Shown piece by piece: positions 11,129 to 22,058 of a DNA stretch of 64,000 nt; within the stretch, counting starts at the first letter, position 1, and every line of letters begins with the position of its first letter. The stretch is taken from contig MARA01000038.1 in NCBI GenBank assembly GCA_001792895.1, forward strand, positions 248,001-312,000, written 5' to 3'. The notes under the pieces were generated by a model, which did no database searches, had not been told where the DNA came from, and saw only the letters and a list, made by a program, of their open reading frames with translations. The translations under genes and the position numbers were made by a program. Origin of the DNA: Lentinus brumalis. Its lineage: Eukaryota; Basidiomycota; Agaricomycetes; Polyporales; Polyporaceae.

Positions 11129-11368
11129 TACTTCAAGGTACGTCCTCACAGCAGCCGGCAACTTACTCCGTCCTGCAGGAGGTTGATGGCAGTTGGTAGA
11201 GATCGGATCTGGCGCACGTGGACTTCTCCAGAGTACATAGCACGGGCGCCTGGTAGCGGTAGCGGTGGTTGTTCTGTTCTTGTCGCCTTGTTCTCTTGTT
11301 ATCTTCCTCCTTCTTGTTCAGTTCACACACGTCGCCAGTGCCTTCATAACGACCGCAACGGCACAGAC

Positions 11369-12975
11369 ATGGCGCGCAACATGTCCACTCCCACTCCCGT
11401 CACCCCCGCGCCCCAAGCCCCGGACAGCCCGCGCGAGAGCGAGTCGCCCCCGCCGCCTGGGCTCCAAGGCGACCTCGAGATGGAGCTGCTTGGGCTTGCC
11501 ACTGCGCTGTACAATCTTGGAACGACGGTGGTGAACGATCTCACGAAGGAGAAGGACAAGCCGGGAGGAGTGGCTGGCAAGCCCGTTGGTATGAGGGTGT
11601 GAGTGGCCGTTTTTCTCTTGCCCTAGCCATGGTATGGGTCGAAGATCGGCGAAAAGGGCTCTGAACCCCTGGACGTGTTCGTCTTGTGGAAGCAAGCGTT
11701 GTGTAGCTTGTGTGCGCATAGACATCGCTTCCATCATTCGCTCGCTCGAGAACGGAGGAGTTTTGTCCGCGGACTATCCCCACCGGATATTCCGCCGGAG
11801 AAAGACATCGAGCCCTGCGCAGAGCGTCGCGTACAAATACAGTGACGGATGGCTCGCCTGGTCCTGCTCCCGCCTTGACCACCGCCGACGAGTCACGATG
11901 TCCTCCCCGCCATGACCAACTCTATCGGCAGCGCTATGCGATACGCCATCTCCACGACATGGCGTCGCCTTTCCTATCACCAGGAGTTTGTTTGACACCT
12001 TGCGCAGTGCGACGCTGCGTACCCCGTGAATACTGGCAATGCAACGTTGGACTGCTCACCTTCCGGCGACCTCAGCCGGCGATGGTTTCTGCCAGGCGCG
12101 TGGCTGACGGTGACATGATAGTCGGGAGCGTCGGGTAGGACCGGCGAAGCTCGGGGTACGTTACAGGCAGCGGCCTCGGCGTTACACTGCCCATGGCTTC
12201 AGGGACACCACCCCGGGTGGCCCGCCCGAATGCGCGGACTGTCCGCCGGACAGACATCCCAGTCGACCTGACTATCTGGCTCGCTCACACCAGGTTCAGT
12301 TGCCTGAGCGTCAAGGCATGCTAGACGTCCCGTCCGTCTCGTTCTTGGTCGTTCTTGTTGTGACAACGCGCTCTTGCCGTGTCGAGGCCGTGGTAGGAGG
12401 TCACTTCTGTCAACCGTCCGTCCTTACCTCGTTCGTTGACCCCGCATAACCGTATGGTTCCGCGAGGGACCGGGCATCATCAGCTGTCTCCTTATCTCGC
12501 GCTGCGTTTCACTGCAAACACTGCTTCGCTTCGCGATGTGGGCGTGTTTCGTTGTTCGTTGCTGACCACTCCACTGTCAACAGTAACGAGGTAGTCAACC
12601 ATCTGGCGACGCTAGAAGGCATGTCAGGGTCGATAGACACCATGGTGCCGATGCAAGTCTTGGTGGACATCGACAATTCCAGGAACCCCATGCAGCTGAC
12701 GAAAGACCGGATTGAACGCGCCGCGACGGAGAACCAGTTCATGAATGGCAAGATACACGCTATTGACGTAAGTCGTCGTCGTCGCATATGCGTGTCCAGC
12801 AACTAACGCGCCGTATGCGTAGTCCTACCGGAAGATGCTAGACGAGGCTATAGCGCAGAATTTCCCGGAGCTAGGCGAGCATCTCATGGAACCATCCCTG
12901 CATACGGCTGCACAGTCTGGAGAGCCGGTCAAAGCCGAAGAGGATGCGAGCAATGTATTGCTGAATGGCGCATAG
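11369..12975 (+). CDS. MED10: Mediator complex subunit 10 (Nut2)
   Basis: MED10 is a middle-module subunit of Mediator, the co-activator that bridges transcription factors and RNA polymerase II. Exons 11369-11598, 12584-12767 and 12823-12975 splice to 188 residues. After a Pro/Ser-rich start comes LLGLATALYNLGTTVVND, then NEVVNHLATLEGM, VPMQVLVDIDNSRNP, QLTKDRIERAATEN and GKIHAIDSYRKMLDEAI. These follow the family pattern (LG-x-V, IP-x-x-V-x-x-IDx-x-xNP, GK). The Asp/Glu-rich tail is normal. Intron 1 is 985 bases, about fifteen times the local norm, with no recognisable nested gene. The V at the junction is rebuilt exactly from GT plus T, which supports the long intron. Confidence 0.85.
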
Positions 12976-13726
12976 GGCGGCGGACCTGTCTGAACACGGA
13001 GGACCATACTTCAACTTGGCCATACATGACCAAGTGCGTTCCATGTCCGGCTCCCTCTCGTCACGCAGTGCTGACGATTCACGAAGTCACAGATTTGCGA
13101 CATCGGGCCACATTGCGGCGCGACGTACCGCACGGACGGTGTCGCCGAGGCTGGCCAGGGCCTGCACAACATCGACGACGTTTTCAACGCGTCATGGCAG
13201 ACAACTCTGTGGCCTGCGGGCCAACTTGCTACGCATCACGCAGGGCTGAACGACACTTGCTTGCTTGAGGCTGTATGACGCGTCCCGCATCCTATGTCCT
13301 GCCCATTACATGTACAGTACGATGATCCTGGGGGAGAGGGCGTGTGTAGGTCAATCACGTACTTACGGTGTAAAGTACATGGAAACATGTGCAGGACGAT
13401 GCAATTACATAGCGAGAGAAGGCGATCAGCTGTGTGGCTGTACGATGAATGAATAAATCCGCCGGGTCGGAGAACCGGGGTCCGAGGCCGACATGCAGAG
13501 ATGAGTCCGTTTCAGGTCCGTTTGCAGACCCACGGACGGCTTGTCAACTCATCTGGTTACCATCACCTCCTCCTCCCCCCCTTCTCTCCTTCCTCCCTCC
13601 CCTCACGAGCTCACGCACGCCACGATTTGTTGAAGCCCGAGACGACCCCGTAGCTACCGCCAACTTCCCCGCTCTTTGCCGTGGCCTTCTCTCCACTATT
13701 CATACCCCGGGTCACCACCGACGCCC
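12976..13726. other. Intergenic, RIC8 promoter region
   Basis: No supported gene. A CT-rich pyrimidine tract (about 13566-13605) lies some 120 bases before the RIC8 ATG, a common fungal core-promoter feature near the transcription start. Confidence 0.45.
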
Positions 13727-15867
13727 ATGTCCAAGTTTCTCGACGCATACACCGCCCTTTCTGCCGCCTCGCCACGCTCACAGGTCGCACAGGTCCTCCA
13801 GTCGATCGCAGATGGCAAGCTGTCCGCACTACACCCCGCGTCCGTCTCGCTCACTCCGCCATTTGATAGCACCCCCGCTCACGATTGACGACGCAAAACG
13901 CCGCGAGCTGATCCAGACCATCCTCGACGATCTCTCCAAGCCAAGCACGAACGGCGGCAAGAGCAGGCTCTCCCCCAAAGGTGCGTCATGCGCAAATCGC
14001 GTTCTGTTCTCCTCGGACGGGTCCCAATCGCGCTCTGTACAGATGCCGCCCCAGCCCTCCAGGCTGTCAAGTCCCTTGGCAAGAATCCAGCCGGCTCCGA
14101 GCTCATCGCAACCCCTGCGAACCTCTCCGCGCTCCTCTCGCTCTACAACACGTACAAAGACGTCGCGGACGCGTCAAATGAAGCCCTTCGATGTGTCGCG
14201 AACGCGATGCTTCTTGTCGACAGGGCGCGTGTCACTTTCATAGACAAGCAGGTCGGCGGAGGCGAGTTCGCGGTGGAACTGCTCGAGGTACGCAAATCTG
14301 CCATTGCCCTCCCTCATCCTGCCCACCTTTCTTAAAGAAAACGACGGTCCCCGAGCGCATATTCCTCGCCTCGCGCATCCTTTTCCTGTCCACCGTGTCC
14401 CAGCATCAGGCGGCAACATTCATCAAGTCCCTGGTCGAGTCCAAGTCGCCCAGCATCACCGAGGTGATCGGGAAGCAGCTCGACCTGCTGACGAGAAACA
14501 TCCTCTCTGGCACGAAACTTGCACGCGAAGCCATGACCGACCTACTTAAATTCACGTTTAATATGTTGCTACACTACCCCAAGGTGCGCATGCAATTCGC
14601 TATCCGCATGTATGCGCGCTCATGGCCTTTCAGCTTGTTGACAACTCTAGTACTGAAGATACCAAAGTAATGGGCGACTGTTGGAGTGATCGCCTGGACG
14701 GGTACGTTGCCTTCTCCCAATCGCGCAGCGTACGCATTTATTCACCATTGCGTCCTTGCAGGATCCTCCCTCCGCTCCTCCGGACGTTCGGCACCCTGCC
14801 TCCGTCCTTCCCCGCGCCACTGGCAGCGCCCATGACTCATGTCATCCACGCTCTGATCACAATACCCGTCTCGCAGCCACTCCAAAGCGTGTGGTTCCAA
14901 CCCGCCAGAACGCCTCCAGTGCAGACGTCCAAGCCCGGTAGTTCCTCCGAGACATCGTCAAAGGCCTCCCGCTCGTCCAGCAGCACGAGCAGCAGCCGCG
15001 CTGGCTCTCCGACGACTGGTCCCGCCAAGGACCCCAAGCCCGGTGCGTTCGATCGCGCCTGGTCGGCACTCGCGGCGGGCCGGCGGTCGCTATCTCGTTC
15101 ATCTTCGCCAGGCGCCAACTCGTCGCCTGTCGACGTGCTCCTCCGGGCCTATGACATGCTCGACGTCTCGCTGAACCACTACACGCCCGATGCCATCGAC
15201 CCGGATGATCGGAGCGTGCGCGAGAAGTGTCAGCGAGAGATGGATCAGTCGCTCGACGACACACTGACCCCGCTGGTGGTGCTGATCACGAAGCTCTGCC
15301 TGGCCGACGAGGGCTCCCGGAGACGCATGCGTGAATGGATTCTGCCGGACGATCTTGACAGGACCAGTCCCCTGGAGGGCAGAGCGGACCTGCTGGGCCG
15401 CTTGTTGAGGCTGCTTTCCAGCGTGCACCATGCGAAGCTCAAGAATGCCGTCGGGGAGATGTTGTATGCCGTGTGCGACTCGGATGGTACGTGCTATGAG
15501 TCAGTTCACTTGACGATTATTTGGATGCTTACGGCGCGCCTGGTCTGTAGCGAGCACGCTCGCTTCGTACGTCGGCTACGGCAACGTCGCGGGTTTCTTG
15601 TTCAACAAGGGCATCATGAGTGCCCCTCCTCCCCCAGCCGGATCCAGCGGCGCCTCCGCCCCCACGACAACGGCGTCGGGAGCTCCCATTAACCCTATCA
15701 CCGGTGTCGTAGAGAAACCTTCGGAGCCCATCGAGATGACCGAGGAGGAGAAGGAGCGCGAGGCCGAGAAGCTGTTTGTCCTCTTCGACCGCCTAGAGAA
15801 GAGCGGTGCCATCCCGAAGGAGTCGAATCCCATCCGGCAGGCCATCCAGAAGGGCAAGCTCGGTTGA
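13727..15867 (+). CDS. RIC8: RIC8 (synembryn), G-alpha exchange factor and chaperone
   Basis: Cytosolic, non-receptor guanine nucleotide exchange factor and folding chaperone for heterotrimeric G-alpha subunits; in fungi it supports growth and development signalling. Seven exons (13727-13814, 13870-13980, 14043-14287, 14338-14583, 14634-14701, 14762-15486, 15551-15867) give 599 residues of helical-repeat type. Key blocks are PERIFLASRILFLSTVS, LLRTFGTLPPSFPAPLAAP, KLKNAVGEMLYAVCDSD, YVGYGNVAGFLFNKGIM and the closing KLFVLFDRLEKSGAIPKE, ESNPIRQAI. A Ser-rich insert sits between the two halves. Intron 1 must use a GC donor (gcaagc at 13815) to keep the frame. It looks intact. Confidence 0.9.
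13815..13869 (+). other. GC-AG intron in RIC8
   Basis: A 55-base intron with donor GCAAGC and acceptor GATAG. GT donors nearby give the wrong phase or introns too short; this one joins SIAD to APPLTIDDAKRREL without a shift. Confidence 0.6.
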
Positions 15868-16231
15868 ACTAATCCACCTCGGGAAGTTCTTCACGCTAAA
15901 CAGGAGAGAGTTGCTTGCTTGCTGTCCATACCTACTAAGATTATTGCCAGGTACTCCGCTGGCTTATATACCTTCCATCAGTCGCATACCATGTGCTCTG
16001 TACATACTCTCTTGATCGCGCGCCCCTCTTGCATCTGTAACTGCACACTCCCCCGATTACGATAGTATTTTATCGTCTAATGTAATGTCTTGCTCCGTGC
16101 TCCGCGTTAGTTGGCTGCAATCCTTGTATGAACGCTCTACGGACTTGTCTCATCTATACGTCTTCTGCACACCGCAGGATATATCCCTTCGTTCTAGCTG
16201 GCTCAACCAATGTCCTGCTCCGTCCCAAGGC
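15868..16231. other. Convergent intergenic region
   Basis: 3' ends of RIC8 and of the histidine phosphatase face each other. T-rich; no gene seen. Confidence 0.5.
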
Positions 16232-17116
16232 TCACGAAGCCATCTCCGAAGACGTCGGCTGCGCCTCGCCCTCCTGCGCGACCTTCTTCACAGGCACGAG
16301 CCACGCCTCCCCATCTTTGTCCTCCGCCTCCTCCACGGCGAACGTGTACTCGCGCACCTCGACGTTCGCCCACGATTCGTGCGTGTTGCGCCCCTTCGTG
16401 ATGTACCGCAGGCAGTCCCCGTGCGACACGACGACGATGTGCTGCTCAGGCCGCGCGCGCAGCCATTTCCGCACCCAGCGTGCGCGCGCGGCGATCGCCT
16501 CCTCGGTCGCGGCGTAGAACCCGGCCTTGGACGTCCAGTCGGGCGTCAGCGTGGAGAAGTCGATCCCAGCGAACTCCGGGTCCGCTTCTAGGACTTCGCG
16601 AGCCTGTATATGTAGGCAGCATTGGCATGGGGTGGGGCGACGATGATGCGATTGGGGATGCAAGAAGGACGTACGGAGCCAGTGTCGCAGGGCAGGTTGT
16701 TCACCTCCTGCAGCTGCGGCAGCACGACGATGCGCTTTCCCTCCGCCTCGAGGCGTTTCCTGAGCTCGGCGTAGCCGACGACCGTGGTTGAGAGCGTGCG
16801 GCGGAGACCGCTGGTGACGAGGAGCTCCGCGACGGCCTGCGTGGTGTCTTTTGTCGCCTGATTCAGCTGCGCGGCCTGCTGGCGGCCGCGGTGCGTGAGC
16901 GGCGCGTCATGGACTGAGGTCACGGTCAACTTGTGTCCCTTGGCTGCTAGAGGCAGGGGACTCACTGGTATAGTCTTCGGCTACGCTGTGGAATGTAGTG
17001 TTCAGCGTCTCCAGGTAAGCTGGCAATATGGCGGCATATGCTGAGTGATGTGCTCACTTGTGTTCGGCTTCCGCGTGTCTAGTGAGGTATATATGCTTTG
17101 TGGTTGCTTTGGACAT
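16232..17116 (-). CDS. Histidine phosphatase family protein (phosphoglycerate-mutase-like)
   Basis: Small cytosolic phosphatase of the histidine acid phosphatase/phosphoglycerate mutase superfamily; the substrate is not predictable. Exons 17116-17058, 16985-16966 (only 20 bases), 16913-16675 and 16603-16232 give 229 residues. The catalytic LTRHAEAEHN is at residues 11-20 with the phosphorylated His in RHAE. SGLRRTLSTT follows (second Arg). The second His is in VVVSHGDCLRYIT, and DAPLTHRGRQQAAQL is the usual PLTxxG block. All four catalytic elements are present. Fungal relatives are often annotated simply as phosphoglycerate mutase family, without glycolytic activity. Confidence 0.85.
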
Positions 17117-17721
17117 GCCTATGGTGGGTATGACTGGTACGAGCAGGTGGTGGTAGTAGTATGTGGACAACGAGGTAGGGGAATCGATGGGCTCAGCGGT
17201 CCGTGTCACCGCACTGTCCTATGACGTCAGCGTCTACCAAACGCTCATGCAGTTGATTGCAACTTGCAGTGCCCTCAGCATCAAAATTTCCGCATGCTGC
17301 CAAGTACAGTATGAGCTACGAAAGCGACTAGGATAGGTTCGTCGGTACTATATAGATGGTCATAAGGATAGCAATGCCAAGAATCCGTGGTCAGGGCAGG
17401 GAATCAGGGATGCAAAGTGGGGTCACGATATGAGGAAATACAGAGCGTTCAAACGCGTGCAAACGAAAGCAATAGATACAGCAATATGTACAGTGTTGGA
17501 GTTAAGACTTGTTGCCATACGCGTCCCAGTGGTGCAAGTACTCATTAGACTTGTTGTTCGCGAATGTTGCCGAGATTCCATGTGAAGGTTCTCGCATAAC
17601 GCAGCCTCCTCGTCATGCATTGTGCAACCATCTAGTATCAAAGACGCAAAATCAATGTGCAGGGTTCAACGTAAATCAGCGGGGCTATCGTACTCTACGG
17701 GCACACGAGTATGTAGTGGCT
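17117..17721. other. Intergenic, no gene seen
   Basis: Between the divergent 5' end of the histidine phosphatase and the 3' end of family copy A. It contains one more ATTGCAA element (about 17254-17260). Confidence 0.45.
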
Positions 17722-18720
17722 TCAGAGTTTGATCTCCTTGACGAGCTTGGCCATCGGGCCCAGCTGCTCCAAAATCTCCTTCCGAATGTCACTGTAAATT
17801 GAGTTGTTCAGCACCATGGCCAGGTTGCCTGCGTGATTCGACTGTCATCAGCCTATCTGAATAAAGCCGCCGACAGCGTCAGAGCACATACCAGCATTAA
17901 ACTCGACTTCCTGCGACCCAAATTTGAAGAATAGGACCGAGTCGATATCGATGTTCTGCTCGGTACTGTAGCGATAGACGCCAAGCTTTAGCACGGTGGA
18001 ATCTTGAGTGTGGCCGCTGTGGCGGAGATTGTTAGAGCACATAGACTGATTGTGTGCAGGGCATTGAGACGTACGACGCGACGCCAAGCTGGAAGTGGGC
18101 CTTGTTGGAGGACTTGGAGTATGAGTCAAAGAGTCTTATCGCCGACTCGTTTCTGGCTTGTTTGAGGGAATCAACCATCGTGGTGAACAAGGCAAGTTCT
18201 GCCCCGCTGAGGTACACCTCCCCCAACTTCAGCAGCAGGTTGTCCACGGTCAAGAATGAGTTGGGGTTGCTCACGCCGGCGAGGCTGAGAGTACAGACCA
18301 GCGTGAGCGTATTAATTTAGCTCGAGTTACCATGACGGCCGATGCCAACGTACTCGAAGCTCTGAACTACATAGCCGACCGTCTCCAGGACGTACTTGTA
18401 GTAATCTAGCCAGGCCGAAGTGTTGTTCCAGCGATCGTACTGCTTGTCGGCAGCAAGTTGAGCGAAGAGGGTCGAGTTGATCACGTCGGCCTATAACCAG
18501 GACATCGTCAGCAAGTCGCGCCATACCAACTCGACTGGGCGGCCAGACTAGCCTTCGATTGGGCGGAGAGACCCCCGACGAAGGCCAGGCCCGAGCCAGC
18601 CGCAACGACCGCACTGTCCTGGCCATCGGCGTGGACGAGGACGACCCCGTGGCCATGCGGCGCAACAATATCGATCCCCCTGATGAAGTTGATACGGTCT
18701 TGGATGGAGAGGGCAGACAT
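17722..18720 (-). CDS. Orphan family member A, cytosolic protein of unknown function
   Basis: I do not recognise the family. Five exons splice with the same architecture as copy C at 29.1 kb: MSALSIQDRINFIRGIDIV, then VVAAGSGLAFVGGLS; ADVINSTLFAQLAADKQYD, WLDYYKYVLETVGYVVQSF; FLTVDNLLLKLGEVYLSG, AELALFTTMVDSLKQARN; VLKLGVYRYSTEQNIDID, SVLFFKFGSQEVEFNAG; and a final LAMVLNNSIYSDIRKEIL tail. There is no signal peptide or membrane segment, and the fold looks mixed alpha/beta. Intron 1 seems to use a GC donor (gctagt) where copy C has gtgcgt. The 5' flank up to about 100 bases upstream resembles that of copy C, so promoter and gene were duplicated together. Confidence 0.8.
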
Positions 18721-18751
18721 GATGACAACGGGTAGGCGATCGAAGAGACAG

Positions 18752-18825
18752 ATATTGAGATGTGAGATTGCTTGCCGGTGGCTTGGTGTTCCTCTGAGGA
18801 TGCTGCAGGGTCATATACGTCGTAA
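18752..18825 (-). promoter_or_regulatory. Promoter region of copy A, shared with copy C
   Basis: Read on the minus strand it holds GTATATGACCCTGCAGCAT and, further on, CCACCGGCAAGCAATCTC. The same order appears before copy C (GTATATAATCCTGCAGCAT, CCACCGGCAAGCACTCTC). The TATA-like core TATATGA is at 18817-18811, about 91-97 bases before the ATG. Confidence 0.7.
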
Positions 18826-19635
18826 CGACAACGCTGGAGGTTGAAGACGACCGCTCTAGATGCACCTGGTGACATAGCTGGCCTGTTCGTGCATGGCGCA
18901 GCGCCTCCCTGGCGACACCCCTCGACCTGCAGATAGCTCGTGTTCTTGAACGATTGACGTAAGACGCAGTTGCTCCAAGCAAGCCGTCGATCAGCTACGA
19001 CACCTAGACGATTGAAACTTACTGTATGCCGTACCCAGACTGGTGGCGTACGAAGCCCAACCGCTAGGTCTCCACCAGGCTGTCTCCATGCAGTTGTCCC
19101 CATGCAGTTCCGTTCCAGCGGCTGGAACAGGCTTCGGTGTGAGGAGCTGTGGCGGCCGGGTTGACGTGAACCCCCATTACGCTGAAAATAGGGTCCATAG
19201 CAGTCACACCGACTAGTTCCCGGGCCTTGTCGCGCCGGGGCGGGCGGCCCATGAAGACGAGTCCCGACGTCTTTATGTGAGCAATAGACCGGCTGAAGCC
19301 ATCTCAACGTGCTACGCGCACCGTGACGTTCGGACCGCGCAATAGTGGGTACTGGATCATATGTGGTCATAATCATTACCGCGTTTCAAAGCGGAGAGAC
19401 CGGCTCAAAGGAGGCTGAGGTGTAACTTTGAGTACGACTGGGCGTTGGCGCTTGGAGATGATTCCCTTCGAGGTGTACTCAGACTGTCAGACGACGTGAG
19501 CACCGATGCAGGAACGAGCATAATTCACGTACCCCATACTCCAACTTATGATTGCCAGCAGATAGTGCATAGTGTTGTGGGCCGCTCTTTTGCAGCCGAC
19601 AGCCTGCGCGTAGAGTTTAATCCATGTGAATGTAT
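18826..19635. other. Intergenic, no gene seen
   Basis: A 349-codon minus-strand frame crosses this region but runs out of frame through copy A, and its translation has no protein-like character. I see no real gene. Confidence 0.45.
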
Positions 19636-21658
19636 TCACGCCCATATACCCGCTGTGACCCTCGGCCCCCACCTGCGGACAACAACGCCGACGCTGATAG
19701 GACCGACAAGGGTGCACAGAAGAATAGCCCATATAGCCACTAGGAATGCCTCGTCCCCCAGCAGCCCAGACGTATGCGATTCCGATGCCTCGCCGTGCCC
19801 GCCAGTGCGGGCGAGTTGGGCGATCAGCAGGCCGATCTCACCTCGAGAGACCATGGCGACACCCATGAAGACTGCAGGAGGGATCGACGCCGTTATCTGC
19901 GACCACGCCAATGGCGTACGACGGCTTTGGATCATATCACCTGGATGGCTCCGTTTCTCGTCACTGCTGTGGTCAGCGGAAGGTATGGAGGTGCTCGGTA
20001 GGGCTTCTGCCTCTGGTGGTGCGGCCGCCCTGCGTCGCAGTCGTTGCGATACTTGGGTGAGACAGGCGACGCATTTTGAGCCGATGGTAGACAGCACTCG
20101 GCCGGTCCAGGTGGGCAGGCTCTGGACAAACACCATTATTGCGGGGTAGACCAGGATGGGCAGGCCGACAGCGAGTTTGGCGAGACACATGAGAATTGAG
20201 TACACAATTCCTCTCCAGAGTACGGTCGGCTCCCACAAATCGAGAAAGGGCTGGAAACCTGCTCTTAGCCCGAAGATTGTGGATGCGACACGAAGACTCA
20301 CAATAGCGAACCCAATACTCGCGAAGAAAAGGGGTAGAAAGAGATGGTTCTGCAAGCGGCCGATCATGCGAGCAAACGACTCCTCGACAGAGAGCTCGCG
20401 CTCTCTGAACTTCATTTCTTCCGTACCGGATGCATGCTCAGAAGTTCTGGAGGATGTCGTCGAAACCGGCGGCTTGGTGACGTAGGTCAATATCAAACCT
20501 GCAACGTAGGCACCGTATAACACGCTTGTTCCAGTATCTGGGTTGAAATGTCAGCTAGAGCGCAAGGCTCCGAACCGATGCATGAGATGAGACGAGACGC
20601 ACAGTCCGTGATGGCGGCCATAGCACTGAGAGACAAAACCATGAGCAGTAAATTCACCGCGTCCGCATGTGCCTCCGTTCCCCAGCGTCCTTCCGCTCGG
20701 AACAGCGAGAGGACGCCCCAAGGTTTCCCCAAGCGAGCCGGGGCGCACCAGCGTTCCCCGACACCACGGTACCAGAAGAGCGGGCGCAGAATGAATCTTG
20801 CCACTAGACATCCCACGACAGCAATGAGGATGGACGATAGCAGTGGTCGGACAATGGTCCACGCGAGACCGCTATGATCACTGCTGGAGTCCGAGCTGAT
20901 GGATGCGAGCGCGGGTATGAGGGCCGCGATAACGAGGCCAATAACGTCGTCAATGATTGCTGCACTGATGAGCACAGTCCCGATCCGCGATTGTTGGAGA
21001 GATGGTTCAGGAGGGAGAGTCGGCGTTAATGCGTTCCCATTCTCGCTGCCAAGAGAGGTGTTGGCGAGGGGAGTTGAAGCGTCCGCGCTCGCCCGCGTTG
21101 AGCCCGGGGTGCGATACGTCATCTTCTCATTGGTGCTACAGGACTTCGTGACGCTGTTGAGCGCGGCGAGCGTGGTTCCGAGACTGGTGGAGGATAAGGC
21201 TGCACCGGCCGCGAACGCTTCCAGAGGTCGATACCCAAAGCCGGCATTGAGCAACGCGAATGAAAGAGCAATCGGCAACCCAATCCCGGTCAGGGCACAG
21301 ACGATAGAAAGGGGAAGGTTCGAGAGCAGGACAGGGAGATTGGTCGACAGCCCGCCTGGTAGTTAGCCGGTCACCGTCAGTACTAGAAACGTCTCTCGCC
21401 GCGAGGAGATTTCACACCTTCAAAAACAACCAGAATAAGGCCTAGATACCCAATTGCCGTGAATGTTGACTCCCAGCTCACCGGGAGGAGACCAGTCAGT
21501 GGGGAGCCATAGACAATACCGAACGCTATCTCGGCCACTATGCCAGCGTACAGGAGGTAGTCTGAGATGATCCTAACAACGTTCAGGAGATATAGAAACG
21601 AGGCAAGAACTAGCAGATATATAAGAGAGGGTTCCTCGTAAGTGAGCGCGCGAGGCAT
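19636..21658 (-). CDS. Cation/proton antiporter, CPA2/NHA type
   Basis: Integral membrane exchanger of Na+ or K+ for H+. Exons 21658-21418, 21355-20603 and 20537-19636 give 631 residues with about eleven or twelve hydrophobic segments. Diagnostic pieces are GYLGLILVVFEGGLSTNL, AGAALSSTSLGTTLAAL and ISAAIIDDVIGLVIAALI; the paired Asp of the last one is the ion-binding DD motif of the electrogenic CPA2/NhaA-like group. Others are YGAYVAGLILTYV, LPLFFASIGFAI and a C-terminal MVSRGEIGLLIAQ. A polar loop (about residues 165-200) and a second one (about 470-520) are probably cytosolic. Membrane location (plasma membrane, Golgi or vacuole) cannot be read from sequence. Confidence 0.9.
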
Positions 21659-22058
21659 TGTGATGCTGAAATTGTAAGGATGTCGAGTTCAAGAGGGAGT
21701 CGGAGTCGGCAGGCAGTGACGACAGCTGGCCGGGACGAGTGACGACTCAGTGATCCTGCTAGAAGATATGTAGTGTGATCAGTACCATTTTGAAATGTGT
21801 TGCTTTCAGGCTCGCCTATGTTGATGTTGTGCAGATAGTCATGTTCATGAGCAACTTGCGAGTAAGTACTTGTCCACAAGGTGTGCTGCCCGGGCGCCAA
21901 CGAGCAATCGAGATCGACGCGTGCTTCGCCTAGTGGCTGTGACGCGAATGCTTGTGATTGATGATCCTCACCTTCTCCACAAGCCACCATCATCTCGTCC
22001 GCCGCGTCTTCAGGTCTTCTCCTTGCTCATAGACTCACACCGGCTTTATCAGTCGTTC
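21659..22058. other. Divergent promoter region, antiporter and lipase
   Basis: Four hundred bases between two divergent start codons. No clear TATA box and no other gene. Confidence 0.45.

Noticed and set aside
18327..19376. 349-codon minus-strand ORF
   Set aside because: It runs through copy A out of frame, and its upstream half has random-looking composition. Copy A explains the region with conserved, spliced sequence.
19445..20149. 234-codon plus-strand ORF
   Set aside because: Antisense shadow of the antiporter C-terminal half.
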